64,000 nt of DNA from an uncultured Lachnospiraceae bacterium (lineage in GTDB: Bacteria; Bacillota; Clostridia; Lachnospirales; Lachnospiraceae). Shown here piece by piece: positions 34,226-42,853 of the stretch. Under the pieces are notes generated by a model, which saw nothing but the letters and a program-made list of their open reading frames with translations, had not been told where the DNA came from and did not search any database. The first letter of the stretch is position 1; each line of letters starts with the position of its first letter. The position numbers and the translations under genes were made by a program. Location of the stretch: contig CALWIA010000033.1 of NCBI GenBank assembly GCA_944380605.1, forward strand, positions 99,105 to 163,104. Reading direction: 5' to 3'.

Positions 34226-35160
34226 GCGGTCCCTGGGGGGACAGGCCCTACCATTCTCTGGACTTTGAACTGAAAAAACAGTTCGGCCATAAAGTCTACA
34301 AGCTGGCGCTTTCCGGCGGCATGACCTGCCCCAACCGGGACGGAACTCTGGGCAGAGGCGGCTGCGTTTTCTGCAGTGAAGGCGGCTCCGGCGAGTTCGC
34401 TCAGCCGGCCGGCAGCCCGGAAGATGTGGGCCGGCAGGTGGAAGCGGCCAAGGCCAGAGTCCGGGACAAGGTGCCGGAAGACGCCGGCTATATCGCGTAT
34501 TTTCAGTCGTTTACCAATACCTACGCTCCCGTATCTTATTTGGAAGCTCTGTTTACGGAAGCTATAAGGCAGCCGGGCGTGGAGGTGCTGTCGGTGGCTA
34601 CCAGGCCCGACTGCCTGGAACCGGAGAAGGTGGAGCTGCTGGCCCGGCTGAACCGGGAAAAACCGGTATGGGTGGAACTGGGGCTGCAGACCATGCATCC
34701 GAAGACGGCGCGGGAGATCCGCAGAGGCTATGAACTGCCGGTATTTGAAGACGCCTTTGCCAGGCTGAAGCAGGCGGGGCTGACGGTGGTGGCGCATGTG
34801 ATTCTGGGCCTGCCGGGAGAAAGCCGAAAGATGATGTTGGACACGGTCCGGTACGTGGGTCATCTGCCGGCAGACGGCATCAAGCTGCAGCTGCTGCACG
34901 TGCTGAAGGGAACGGATCTGGCGGTCCGGTATGAGGCGGATCCGTTTCCGGTGATGACCCTTTCGGAATACGCGGATCTGGTGGCAGACTGCATCGCCCT
35001 GCTTCCGGAATCGGTGGTGATCCATCGCATCAGCGGAGACGGTCCCAAAAGGCTTTTGTTGGCTCCGGAGTGGAGCGGAGACAAAAAGAACGTGTTAAAT
35101 ACCATTGGAAAGCGGTTAAAAGAGCGAAAAATCTTGCAGGGAATGCTGGCCTGTAGTTGA
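34222..35160 (+). CDS. TIGR01212-family radical SAM protein (YhcC-like)
   Basis: A 312-residue radical S-adenosylmethionine protein. The 4Fe-4S cluster motif is C-PNRDGTLGRGG-C-VF-C, an extended spacing (CX11CX2C) typical of the YhcC/TIGR01212 group. Later segments LGLQTMHPKTAREIRRGYE and VVAHVILGLPGE are core barrel motifs. The ATG at 34222 overlaps the MATE stop (ATGA). A longer frame running back to 33505 is out of phase with family homology and lies within the MATE gene. The substrate is unknown; related proteins may modify RNA. The stop overlaps the -35 of the next promoter. Confidence 0.88.
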   Translation: MSGPWGDRPYHSLDFELKKQFGHKVYKLALSGGMTCPNRDGTLGRGGCVFCSEGGSGEFAQPAGSPEDVGRQVEAAKARVRDKVPEDAGYIAYFQSFTNTYAPVSYLEALFTEAIRQPGVEVLSVATRPDCLEPEKVELLARLNREKPVWVELGLQTMHPKTAREIRRGYELPVFEDAFARLKQAGLTVVAHVILGLPGESRKMMLDTVRYVGHLPADGIKLQLLHVLKGTDLAVRYEADPFPVMTLSEYADLVADCIALLPESVVIHRISGDGPKRLLLAPEWSGDKKNVLNTIGKRLKERKILQGMLACS

Positions 35161-35185
35161 CAAATGGAAAAAACCGTTTTATACT
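35157..35185 (+). promoter_or_regulatory. consensus sigma-A promoter of DUF6465 gene
   Basis: TTGACA (35157-35162), a 17-base spacer and TATACT (35180-35185). The -35 overlaps the stop codon of the preceding gene. An 8-bp inverted repeat, CAATTCAA...TTGAATTG, lies in the leader. Confidence 0.85.
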
Positions 35186-35275
35186 ACATTCAATTCAAGT
35201 AGACAAAAGAGTAACGGGCTTGCATGGGTTGAATTGATGTATGAATGAAAGGATTTTTTAGGAGGATTGTGTATT

Positions 35276-35698
35276 ATGTCAGAAGTAAAGGCAACCGAGA
35301 AGAAGGCCGTTGTAACCGCTGATAAGGCAGAGACGAAAAAAGCTGCGGCTGTGAAGACGGCTGTTGAAAAGAAAGAAACCGTAAAGAAGGAAGCGGCTCC
35401 CAAGAAGGAAGCAGCTGCCAAGAAGGAGCCGGTTAAGAAGGAGACCGCTGCGAAGAAAGCGCCGGCCAGAAGAACCGCCGCCAAGAAGGCAGAGGATGTA
35501 AAGGCTACGGTTACCATCCAGTTCGCCGGCAAAGAAGTTGTGGCCAAGAACATTCTGGAAGAGGCCAAGAAGGCATTTGCCGCGGCCAACAAGGGCGTGG
35601 AGATCAAGACCATCGACATCTACGTAAAGCCGGAAGAGAACGCGGCTTACTATGTGGTCAATGGCGTTGGCTCTGACGATTATAAGATTGAGCTGTAA
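35276..35698 (+). CDS. lysine/alanine-rich DUF6465-like protein
   Basis: A 140-residue protein in two parts. Residues 1-75 are low-complexity, dominated by Lys, Ala and Glu with repeats such as KKEAA and PKKEAA, resembling histone H1-type tails. Residues about 76-140 form a compact domain (VTIQFAGKEVVAKNILEEA...IDIYVKPEENAAYYVVNG) that I associate with DUF6465. The strong promoter and the clean AGGAGG imply high expression. No signal peptide is present. A nucleic-acid-associated role is suggested by the basic tail only. The ATG at 35276 is preferred over the TTG at 35267, which abuts the ribosome site. A strong terminator follows, so it is monocistronic. Confidence 0.8.
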   Translation: MSEVKATEKKAVVTADKAETKKAAAVKTAVEKKETVKKEAAPKKEAAAKKEPVKKETAAKKAPARRTAAKKAEDVKATVTIQFAGKEVVAKNILEEAKKAFAAANKGVEIKTIDIYVKPEENAAYYVVNGVGSDDYKIEL

Positions 35699-35714
35699 AT
35701 CCTGAATGTTTCAG

Positions 35715-35743
35715 GCGGGCCGGTAAGACGGCCCGCTTTTTTT
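35715..35743 (+). terminator. intrinsic terminator of DUF6465 gene
   Basis: GCGGGCCG (35715-35722) and CGGCCCGC (35729-35736) enclose GTAAGA and are followed by seven T. Confidence 0.93.
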
Positions 35744-35751
35744 GAGGGCGT

Positions 35752-37209
35752 ATGAACGAAGAACAGTACTGGCTGCCGGAAGATTTTGTCCGGCGGATGG
35801 AAGAACTGCTGGGCGCGGAATGGGCCGCGTTCCGGGACAGCTATGAGAAGGAGCGGGCCCAGGGCCTGCGGATCAATCCGCTGAAAACAGCGGGAGAAGA
35901 GGCGCGGGCGGCCGCTTCCCTTGCCTGGATGCAGGAGGCGTGGCAGCTGGAGCCGATCCCGTGGGAGGCCTGCGGGTTTTATTATGGGAAAGAAGCCAGG
36001 CCGGGCAAACATCCGTTTCACGAGGCAGGGCTTTATTATATTCAGGAGCCTTCCGCCATGGCGGCGGCAGCGCTTCTGGATCCAAAGCCGGGAGAGCGGG
36101 TGCTGGACCTGTGCGCCGCTCCCGGCGGCAAGTCTACGCAGATCGCCGGGAGAATGAAGGGGATGGGACTGCTGGTGGCCAATGAGATCCACCTGGCCAG
36201 GGCCCGGATCCTGTCCCAGAATATGGAACGCATAGGAGCTGCCGGCGCGGTGACGGTCAACGAGGAGCCGGCGCGGCTGGCCGCCTGTTTTCCGGGGTTC
36301 TTTGACCGGATTCTGGCGGACGCTCCCTGTTCCGGAGAAGGTATGTTCCGAAAAGATGAAAAGACGAGACAGGAATGGAGCCAGGCCCACGTAGAGGCCT
36401 GCGCCGCCAGACAGGCGCAGATCCTGGACTGCGCTGCCGTTATGCTGAAGGAAGGCGGACGGCTGGTCTATTCTACCTGCACCTTTGCGCCGGAAGAAGA
36501 CGAGGGCACCATAGAAGCCTTTCTGCGGCGGCATCCGGAATTTGAACTGGAAGAAGCGAAACTTGCCGCCGGCGGAGCATCCTTTGGCTGCGGCGTGCCG
36601 CAGTGGACGCCGGGAGGCAGAGCCGAACTGGCGCGCACCTGCCGCATCTGGCCCCACAAAACCAGAGGGGAAGGCCATTATCTGGCGGCGCTTCGGAAGA
36701 CGGCGCCCTCCCGCACGGGAAAGGAAACCTGGCCGGCATATGTAAAGGACCGGGAAACCCGGCAGCTGTGGCAGGCATTTCAGAAAACGGCTCTGCCCGG
36801 CGGAAGCGAAGATCCCTGCCTGAGCGATGGGGATCATCTGGTGCGGTTCGGAGATCAGCTGTACCGGATTCCGGAGGAGATGCCGGACTGCCGGGGCTTA
36901 AAGGTCCTGCGCCCCGGCCTTCACCTGGGAACGCTGAAAAAGGGAAGGCTGGAACCGGCCCACGGACTGGCGCTGTACGCGAAGGAAGGACAGGGGGCAG
37001 AGGCAGTGTCTCTGGACCCCGGCGGAGAAGCGGCGGCCCGGTATCTGCGGGGAGAGGCCCTGGACCGGGGAGAATGCCGGCTGCTCCGCACAGGAGAAGA
37101 AAAAGGCGGCTGGACTCTGGTGACCGTGGACGGCTGGACCCTGGGCTGGGCCAAACGCACCGGGAACGTTTTGAAAAATCACTATCCCAAGGGGCTGCGG
37201 CAGCCGTAG
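35752..37209 (+). CDS. rsmF: RsmF-type rRNA m5C methyltransferase (NOL1/NOP2/Sun family)
   Basis: A 485-residue SAM-dependent RNA cytosine-5 methyltransferase. It has the N-terminal recognition segment, YYIQEPSAMAAA, and the SAM motif VLDLCAAPGGKSTQIAG (about 118-134). Motif IV is DAPCSGEGMFRKD with the releasing cysteine, and motif VI is YSTCTFAPEEDEG with the catalytic cysteine. A C-terminal RNA-binding domain (about 300-480) matches the RsmF/YebU length class rather than RsmB. The start has only GAGGG as ribosome site. The stop is 2 bases from the convergent dinB stop. Confidence 0.88.
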   Translation: MNEEQYWLPEDFVRRMEELLGAEWAAFRDSYEKERAQGLRINPLKTAGEEARAAASLAWMQEAWQLEPIPWEACGFYYGKEARPGKHPFHEAGLYYIQEPSAMAAAALLDPKPGERVLDLCAAPGGKSTQIAGRMKGMGLLVANEIHLARARILSQNMERIGAAGAVTVNEEPARLAACFPGFFDRILADAPCSGEGMFRKDEKTRQEWSQAHVEACAARQAQILDCAAVMLKEGGRLVYSTCTFAPEEDEGTIEAFLRRHPEFELEEAKLAAGGASFGCGVPQWTPGGRAELARTCRIWPHKTRGEGHYLAALRKTAPSRTGKETWPAYVKDRETRQLWQAFQKTALPGGSEDPCLSDGDHLVRFGDQLYRIPEEMPDCRGLKVLRPGLHLGTLKKGRLEPAHGLALYAKEGQGAEAVSLDPGGEAAARYLRGEALDRGECRLLRTGEEKGGWTLVTVDGWTLGWAKRTGNVLKNHYPKGLRQP

Positions 37210-37211
37210 CC

Positions 37212-38456
37212 TCAGGTCAGATGCTTCTGCTTGCCGGCGGCGTGGTCCGTGAGAGTGTCCGGACAGAGAAAACTGGCGCGGCGGATGCTGTCGACACCGT
37301 ATTTCTGCCGGATGCAGTCCACAGCCCGTTCTGCTTCCTGCAGCTTCCGGGTACGGCCATTGTCAAAGAGAGACATCTGTCCGCAGCCGGTCTCACAGAT
37401 GCGGGTGACCCGCAGTCCGATGAGCCGCAGCGGCGTCAGGTCCCAGCACGCGTCCAGCAGGCCGCAGGCGGCCTCGTACAGCCGGGCGGTGGAGTCCGTC
37501 GGCGCGTCCAGAATCTTCTGATGGGAACGGGTCCGGAACTTCCAGTCCTTGAGTTCCACGCAGACGCAGCTGCCGACTGCGCCGTCCCGCCGCAGGCGGG
37601 TCCCCACGGTTTCGCTGAGGGAGAGAAGAACCTGGCGGGCGTCGGAACGGTCCGAAATGTCCCGGGGCAGGGTGACGCTGCTGCCGAAGCTTTTGCCGGG
37701 GGATTCGCCGGAGGCCACGGGAGAATCGTCGATGCCGTTGGCCCAGGCGTGGATCTGCAGGGCATACTTCTCGCCCAGATGGGCTTTTAAAACAGAAAGA
37801 TCACAGCGGGCCAGGTCGCCGATGGTGTGCAGACCGATGGCCCGCATTTTTTTCTCCGCGGAACTGCCGACAAACAGCAGATCCCGCACCGGCAGCGGCC
37901 ACATCTTCTGCCGGATCTCATGGGGCCACAGGGTGTGGACCCGGTCCGGCTTCTCAAAATCGGAAGCCATCTTGGCCAGCAGGCGGCAGCTGGAAATACC
38001 GGCGTTGACAGTGAAGCCCAGTTCGTCCCGGATCCGGCGGCGGATGCGGTGGGCAGTCTCCAGGACGTCCCCGAACAGGTGCAGGGTGCCGGTCATATCC
38101 AGAAAGGCCTCGTCGATGCTGAACTTCTCAATATCCGGCGTATATTCCTCCAAAATCCGCATCATGGCGGAAGAGTACTGTTTATAAACGGCAAACCGGG
38201 AAGGCACCACGACCAGATCCGGACACTTGCGCAGCGCCGAAGCCAGCGGCTCTCCGGTGACTACGCCGGCCTGTTTGGCCGGAACAGAACGGGCCAGTAC
38301 GACGCCATGGCGCTGGGCAGGGTCGCCGCCGACGGCGGAGGGAATCCGGCGCAGATCCGGCGCACCGGGATCCAGAGAGAGACGGTATACCGACTCCCAG
38401 CTCAAAAACGCGGAATTGACGTCGATATGAAAAATCACCCGGGACGATGGTTCCAT
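37212..38456 (-). CDS. dinB: Y-family DNA polymerase IV
   Basis: Error-prone translesion polymerase of 414 residues. Catalytic acidic residues are D12 in FHIDVNSAFLSW, with F17 at the steric-gate position, and the pair in KFSIDEAFLDMTG. NAGISSCRLLAKMASDFEKP is the palm/fingers signature. The little-finger domain follows, and QMSLFD near the C-terminus is a clamp-binding motif. AAAGGAGGC precedes the ATG. A LexA box sits between the -35 and -10 elements of its promoter, so SOS induction is strongly supported by the sequence. Confidence 0.92.
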   Translation of the reverse strand: MEPSSRVIFHIDVNSAFLSWESVYRLSLDPGAPDLRRIPSAVGGDPAQRHGVVLARSVPAKQAGVVTGEPLASALRKCPDLVVVPSRFAVYKQYSSAMMRILEEYTPDIEKFSIDEAFLDMTGTLHLFGDVLETAHRIRRRIRDELGFTVNAGISSCRLLAKMASDFEKPDRVHTLWPHEIRQKMWPLPVRDLLFVGSSAEKKMRAIGLHTIGDLARCDLSVLKAHLGEKYALQIHAWANGIDDSPVASGESPGKSFGSSVTLPRDISDRSDARQVLLSLSETVGTRLRRDGAVGSCVCVELKDWKFRTRSHQKILDAPTDSTARLYEAACGLLDACWDLTPLRLIGLRVTRICETGCGQMSLFDNGRTRKLQEAERAVDCIRQKYGVDSIRRASFLCPDTLTDHAAGKQKHLT

Positions 38457-38485
38457 GGACGCAGGCCTCCTTTCAAGATAATCCC

Positions 38486-38514
38486 ATTATAACAGAACAT
38501 ATGTTCGAAATCAA
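38486..38514 (-). promoter_or_regulatory. dinB promoter
   Basis: On the minus strand, TTGATT (38514-38509), a 17-base spacer and TATAAT (38491-38486). The spacer holds the LexA box. Confidence 0.85.
38495..38506. promoter_or_regulatory. LexA (SOS) operator
   Basis: GAACATATGTTC is a perfect 12-bp palindrome that matches the Gram-positive LexA consensus. It overlaps the dinB promoter spacer. Confidence 0.9.
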
Positions 38515-38580
38515 GTATCGGGAATAAAATCATAAGAAAAAAATAGAATGGAACGAAAGGCTCCGGATAGGAGGAAGCAG

Positions 38581-39942
38581 ATGTTGGGAAAACCCGGAAG
38601 CCGGAGGCGGGTACGGCAGTTTCTGACGCTGATTCTGACGGCGGCGGTGCTTTCCTGCGCCGTCCCCGGCACAGCGGCGGCGCAGGAGGACGAAGAGCCA
38701 AAGCTGTATGCCCAGTCGGCGGTACTTATGGATGGGGACACGGGAAGGATTCTGTATGAAAAGGATGGAGATACGCCGCGGCCCATGGCCAGCACTACCA
38801 AGATCATGACCTGTATTCTGGCGCTGGAGATGGGGGAGGAAGAGGATCCGGTAACGGTATCGGCACGGGCCGCCAGGCAGCCCAAAGTCCGGCTGGGCGC
38901 CCCGGAAGGCGCCGTCTTTTCCCTCAAAGACCTGCTGTATTCGCTGATGCTGGAATCCCACAACGACACGGCGGTGATGATCGCGGAGCACATTGGGGGA
39001 TCCGTAGAAGCCTTTGCCGGTCTGATGAACCGGAAGGCCCGGGACTTAGGCTGCCGGGACACCTGCTTTTTGACGCCCAACGGGCTGGACGCCCGGCAGG
39101 AGGGCCCGGACGGCGAAACCTGGATTCACAGCACCACGGCGGCGGACCTGGCGGCCATGATGCGCTACTGCGTCTGGCAGTCGCCGGCGGGAGAGGCGTT
39201 TCAGGCCATTTGTCAGACCCGGTCCTATTCTTTTTCTGATCTGGAAGGGAAATACACCGGTTCCTGCGTAAACCACAACGCCCTGCTTTCTATGATGTCC
39301 GGGGTGGCGGCAGGGAAAACCGGCTATACAGACGACGCGGGATACTGCTACACGGCGGCGCTGGAAGATGGCGGCCGCCGCTTTGTCATTGTGCTGCTGG
39401 GCTGCGGGTGGCCGCCGCACAAAGATTATAAATGGAGCGACGCCAGAGCCCTGCTTTCCTACGGACTCGCGTATTATGAAAAGAAATCGCTGTACCCGTC
39501 TCTGGAACCGGTGCCGGTAGCCGTAAAAAACGGGCTGCCGGAAGCAGGCACGGACGCTGTCTGGCATGAGCCGGTGCCGGCAGAGGCGGTAAGCGGGGAG
39601 CGAAAAGGTCCTCTGGTGCTGGCAAAAGAAGGAGAGCGGGCGGAAATGACCCTGGAAATTCCGAAGGAGATAGAAGCCCCGGTATACGCCGGCATGTTTG
39701 CCGGGCAGGCGGTATACCGGCTGGAAGGGACCGTGGTGGAGGTGCGGCCTTTGTATATAAACAAAACTGTGCATAAAATTACATTCTCGGAATGTCTGCG
39801 CCGCACGGCCGGGTGTTTTCTGGCAAAAAACAAAGAAAGTAAAGCAAAGACTTCACAAATGAAAGTGAAAGAGGAAAAAAACGGAGAAAATGAAGGGGAA
39901 GAGGATGAAAAACCAGTTTCCATGGATTTAACTTGCAAATAA
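38581..39942 (+). CDS. D-alanyl-D-alanine carboxypeptidase (S11, DacF-like)
   Basis: Exported penicillin-binding protein of 453 residues that trims the terminal D-Ala from peptidoglycan stem peptides. A signal peptide (hydrophobic core about 15-30, ending AAA-Q) is followed by the serine-protease-like motifs STTK (catalytic Ser), SHN and KTG (in AAGKTGYTDD). The C-terminal beta domain ends in an amphipathic helix, and then an unusual Lys/Glu-rich tail of about 40 residues. The ATG at 38581 has AGGAGGAAG 5-12 bases upstream. The end of the gene carries the -35 of the abgT promoter. A sporulation-specific role cannot be told from sequence. Confidence 0.87.
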   Translation: MLGKPGSRRRVRQFLTLILTAAVLSCAVPGTAAAQEDEEPKLYAQSAVLMDGDTGRILYEKDGDTPRPMASTTKIMTCILALEMGEEEDPVTVSARAARQPKVRLGAPEGAVFSLKDLLYSLMLESHNDTAVMIAEHIGGSVEAFAGLMNRKARDLGCRDTCFLTPNGLDARQEGPDGETWIHSTTAADLAAMMRYCVWQSPAGEAFQAICQTRSYSFSDLEGKYTGSCVNHNALLSMMSGVAAGKTGYTDDAGYCYTAALEDGGRRFVIVLLGCGWPPHKDYKWSDARALLSYGLAYYEKKSLYPSLEPVPVAVKNGLPEAGTDAVWHEPVPAEAVSGERKGPLVLAKEGERAEMTLEIPKEIEAPVYAGMFAGQAVYRLEGTVVEVRPLYINKTVHKITFSECLRRTAGCFLAKNKESKAKTSQMKVKEEKNGENEGEEDEKPVSMDLTCK

Positions 39943-39961
39943 ATGAGATGAAATGTATAAT
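39933..39961 (+). promoter_or_regulatory. sigma-A promoter of abgT operon
   Basis: TTGCAA (39933-39938), a 17-base spacer and TATAAT (39956-39961). The -35 lies inside the last codons of the carboxypeptidase gene. A CGCGGA/TCCGCG hairpin follows in the leader (about 39995-40016). Confidence 0.7.
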
Positions 39962-40045
39962 CTTTTTTAAATTTTACTTCTTCACAGAAGGAAAGCGCGG
40001 AGAAAGTTTTTCCGCGGGAACTATGGAAACGAAAGGGGAATGGAT

Positions 40046-41608
40046 ATGAGTAAAACCAAAACGAGCAGTAAAAGCAGCGAATCCAGGCTGGACCGCATTC
40101 TGGATGCCATCGAACGCCTGGGCAACAAACTGCCGGATCCGATTACACTGTTTCTGGTGCTGTCGGTGGTGGCGGTGCTGGTTTCCGCCATCTGCAGCTG
40201 GGCCGGCATTTCAGTCGTCAACCCGGCGGACGGCCAGGTAGTGGAACCGGTCAACCTGCTTTCCATTTACGGACTGCAGTACCTGTGGAGCAACGTCATT
40301 ACCAACTTTTCCACCTTCGCGCCTCTGGGCATGGTGCTGGTAGCGGTGATCGGCTCCTCCGTGGCGGAGAAGAGCGGCTTTTTGGTAGCCCTGATGCAGC
40401 ATTTTCTGGGCGGCGCCAAAGGCTGGATCGTCACCATGGTGGTGGTGTTCATCGGCATTAACTTAAACATTGCCGGCGACGCCGGATTCATCATTCTGCC
40501 TCCGTTGGCGGCGGTGCTGTTTATGTCCATCGGCAGAAGCCCGCTGCTGGGCCTGTACGTGGCGTTTGCCTCCGTGTCCTGCGGCTTCTGCGCCAACGTG
40601 GCCCTGGGCCTTTCCGATGCCCTGGCCTACAGCTATACGGAAGTGGCGGCTCAGATGATCGACCCCAACTATTCCGAATCCATCGCCATCAACTGGTACT
40701 TCTTAATCGTCTCCTGCCTGGTTCTGACGGTTGTGGGCACGGTTCTGGTGGAAAAAGTGCTGGTGCACCGTTTCCCCATTACCAAGGCGCAGCTGCAGGC
40801 CTATGATTTCGATACGGAAGCTACGGCGCTGACTCCCACGGAGAAAAAGGGCCTCTGCGCGGCCGGCATCGCGGAACTGATTTTCGTGGTAATCATGCTG
40901 CTGCTGTCCTTCCCCATTTTCGGGGACACGGCGATTCTGGCGGACGAGACCGGCTCTCTGACCAACTCCGCGGCGCCCTTTACCAAAGGCATCGTATTCA
41001 CCGTTACGCTGGCTCTGATGATCCCCGGCATCGCTTACGGATTTGCCATTGGCCGCTATAAAAACGACAAGGACCTGTGGGCGGACATCAGCCAGGGCTT
41101 TGCGGAAATGGGCTCCTACGTGTTTATGTGCTTTTTCATTTCGATTTTCACAAACTTCTTCTCGGTGTCCAAAATCGGAACGATTATTGCCATTGCCGGT
41201 TCGGACGGACTGGCGGCCATTGGATTTACCGGCGTGCCGCTGATGATCGGCCTGATGATCGTTTCCTGCATCGTAGACCTGTTTATCGGATCCGCCTCCG
41301 CCAAGTGGGCGATCCTGGCTCCGGTGTATGTGCCTATGATGATGCTGCTGGGCTACGACCCGGCCATCACCCAGGTGGTATACCGTATCGGCGACTCCAT
41401 CTGCAACCCCCTGTCGCCGCTGTTTACCTATATGCCGGTGATTATCAGCTACGCGCAGAGATATAAAAAGGACGCGGGTATCGGCACCATTATCGCCAAC
41501 ATGCTGCCCTTCTCTGTGACCTTCGCCATTTTCTGGATTATCCAGGTAATCGTATGGGTGACCTTCGATCTGCCGCTGGGACCTGGAGGCGGCGTATATC
41601 TGCCGTAA
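40046..41608 (+). CDS. abgT: AbgT-family transporter
   Basis: A 520-residue membrane protein of the p-aminobenzoyl-glutamate/AbgT family. It has a charged N-terminus, then LPDPITLFLVLSVVAVL and about eleven helices. The conserved loop GDAGFIILPPLAAVLF and the late motif LFIGSASAKWAILAPVYVPMM define the family. Known members import p-aminobenzoyl-glutamate or export sulfonamides. Its position before two M20 amidohydrolases favours import of an N-acyl amino acid or peptide-like substrate that they then cleave. The ATG at 40046 is better spaced from GAAAGGGGA than the ATG at 40040. Confidence 0.88.
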   Translation: MSKTKTSSKSSESRLDRILDAIERLGNKLPDPITLFLVLSVVAVLVSAICSWAGISVVNPADGQVVEPVNLLSIYGLQYLWSNVITNFSTFAPLGMVLVAVIGSSVAEKSGFLVALMQHFLGGAKGWIVTMVVVFIGINLNIAGDAGFIILPPLAAVLFMSIGRSPLLGLYVAFASVSCGFCANVALGLSDALAYSYTEVAAQMIDPNYSESIAINWYFLIVSCLVLTVVGTVLVEKVLVHRFPITKAQLQAYDFDTEATALTPTEKKGLCAAGIAELIFVVIMLLLSFPIFGDTAILADETGSLTNSAAPFTKGIVFTVTLALMIPGIAYGFAIGRYKNDKDLWADISQGFAEMGSYVFMCFFISIFTNFFSVSKIGTIIAIAGSDGLAAIGFTGVPLMIGLMIVSCIVDLFIGSASAKWAILAPVYVPMMMLLGYDPAITQVVYRIGDSICNPLSPLFTYMPVIISYAQRYKKDAGIGTIIANMLPFSVTFAIFWIIQVIVWVTFDLPLGPGGGVYLP

Positions 41609-41659
41609 GACACGGAGATTTGAAACCTGCTGGAGAGCTGAGAGAAAAAGGAGCTGCAT

Positions 41660-42853
41660 ATGGATTTTCTGAAACATGTGGATGAAATCAGAGAGTATGT
41701 GACAAACAGCCGCCATTTTCTGCACAGCCATGCGGAACTGTCCTTTCAGGAAACGGAGACGACCCGGTTTCTCGTCTCCGAACTGAAGGGCATGGGAATT
41801 CCGGTAGAGACCTTTTCGGACTATACGGGATGCATTGCTGTGATTGAAGGAGGAAAGCCGGGGAAAACGGTGCTTCTCCGGGCGGATATCGACGCGCTTC
41901 CCATACAGGAGAACACCGGGGTGGATTTTGCAAGCATCCGCCCCGGTGTCATGCATGCCTGCGGCCATGACTGTCATGCCGCCATGCTGCTGGGCGCCGC
42001 CAGGCTTCTGTGGGAGAACCGGGAAAAACTGAACGGCCGCGTGAAGCTTCTGTTTCAGGCGGCGGAGGAAGTGTTTGTGGGAAGCCGGTATTATGTGGAC
42101 CACGGATACCTGGACGACGTGGACGCGGCCATGGGCATGCACGTATGGCCCACGTCGGAGGCCGGGAAAATCGCGGTGCTGGACGGCCCGGTCATGGCCA
42201 GCTGCGACAATTTCACCCTGACGGTGAAAGGCGTGTCGGCCCACGGTTCTTCTCCCGATCAGGGAAAAGACGCCATTGTGGCGGCCAGCGCCATTATCTG
42301 CGGCCTGCAGACGGCGGTGAGCCGGGAAAACAGCCCGCTGCGCCCGCTGGTGGTGACGGTGGGCAAGATCCGGTCCGGCACCCAGTTCAACATCATTGCC
42401 GATACGGCGGTAATGGAGGGAACGGTGCGGGCTTACAGCCAGGAGACCCGGACCATGGCTCATGACTCGGTGGAGCGGATCGCCCGCTGCACGGCGGAGG
42501 CCATGGGCTGCCAAACCGAACTGGACTACCGGTTCCTGGAATCGCCGGTGCGCAACGACGACCTGGCTTTAAATGACACGGCGCGGGCGGCGGCGGGGAA
42601 GATTTTCGGCGCCGGCGGCCTGGCCAAGGCTTCTCCGGCTACCGGAAGCGAGGATTTCTGCCACATCATGGACAAGGTCCCGTCTTCCGTGTTTGTACTG
42701 CTGGGATGCCGGGACGAGGCCTGCGGATGCGTGTATCCGTCCCACAATGAGAAGTTTATGGTCAGCGACGGCGTTCTGCCGGCGGGAGCCGCTTATTACG
42801 CGCAGTTCGCGGCGGACTATCTGGACGGCGGGAAGGGAGGAGAGGACAGATGA
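41660..42853 (+). CDS. M20-family amidohydrolase 1
   Basis: A 397-residue metal-dependent amidohydrolase of the M20D (AmhX/IAA-Leu hydrolase-like) group. Motifs are LLRADIDALPIQE, HACGHDCHAAML with metal ligands, the catalytic pair in QAAEEV, and SEDFCHIM near the C-terminus. A central dimerisation domain (about 180-300) contains VKGVSAHGSSPDQGKDAI. No signal peptide is present, so it works on imported substrate in the cytoplasm. AAGGAG precedes the ATG. It overlaps the next amidohydrolase by 4 bases. N-acyl amino acids or aminobenzoyl-glutamate are likely substrates. Confidence 0.88.
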   Translation: MDFLKHVDEIREYVTNSRHFLHSHAELSFQETETTRFLVSELKGMGIPVETFSDYTGCIAVIEGGKPGKTVLLRADIDALPIQENTGVDFASIRPGVMHACGHDCHAAMLLGAARLLWENREKLNGRVKLLFQAAEEVFVGSRYYVDHGYLDDVDAAMGMHVWPTSEAGKIAVLDGPVMASCDNFTLTVKGVSAHGSSPDQGKDAIVAASAIICGLQTAVSRENSPLRPLVVTVGKIRSGTQFNIIADTAVMEGTVRAYSQETRTMAHDSVERIARCTAEAMGCQTELDYRFLESPVRNDDLALNDTARAAAGKIFGAGGLAKASPATGSEDFCHIMDKVPSSVFVLLGCRDEACGCVYPSHNEKFMVSDGVLPAGAAYYAQFAADYLDGGKGGEDR

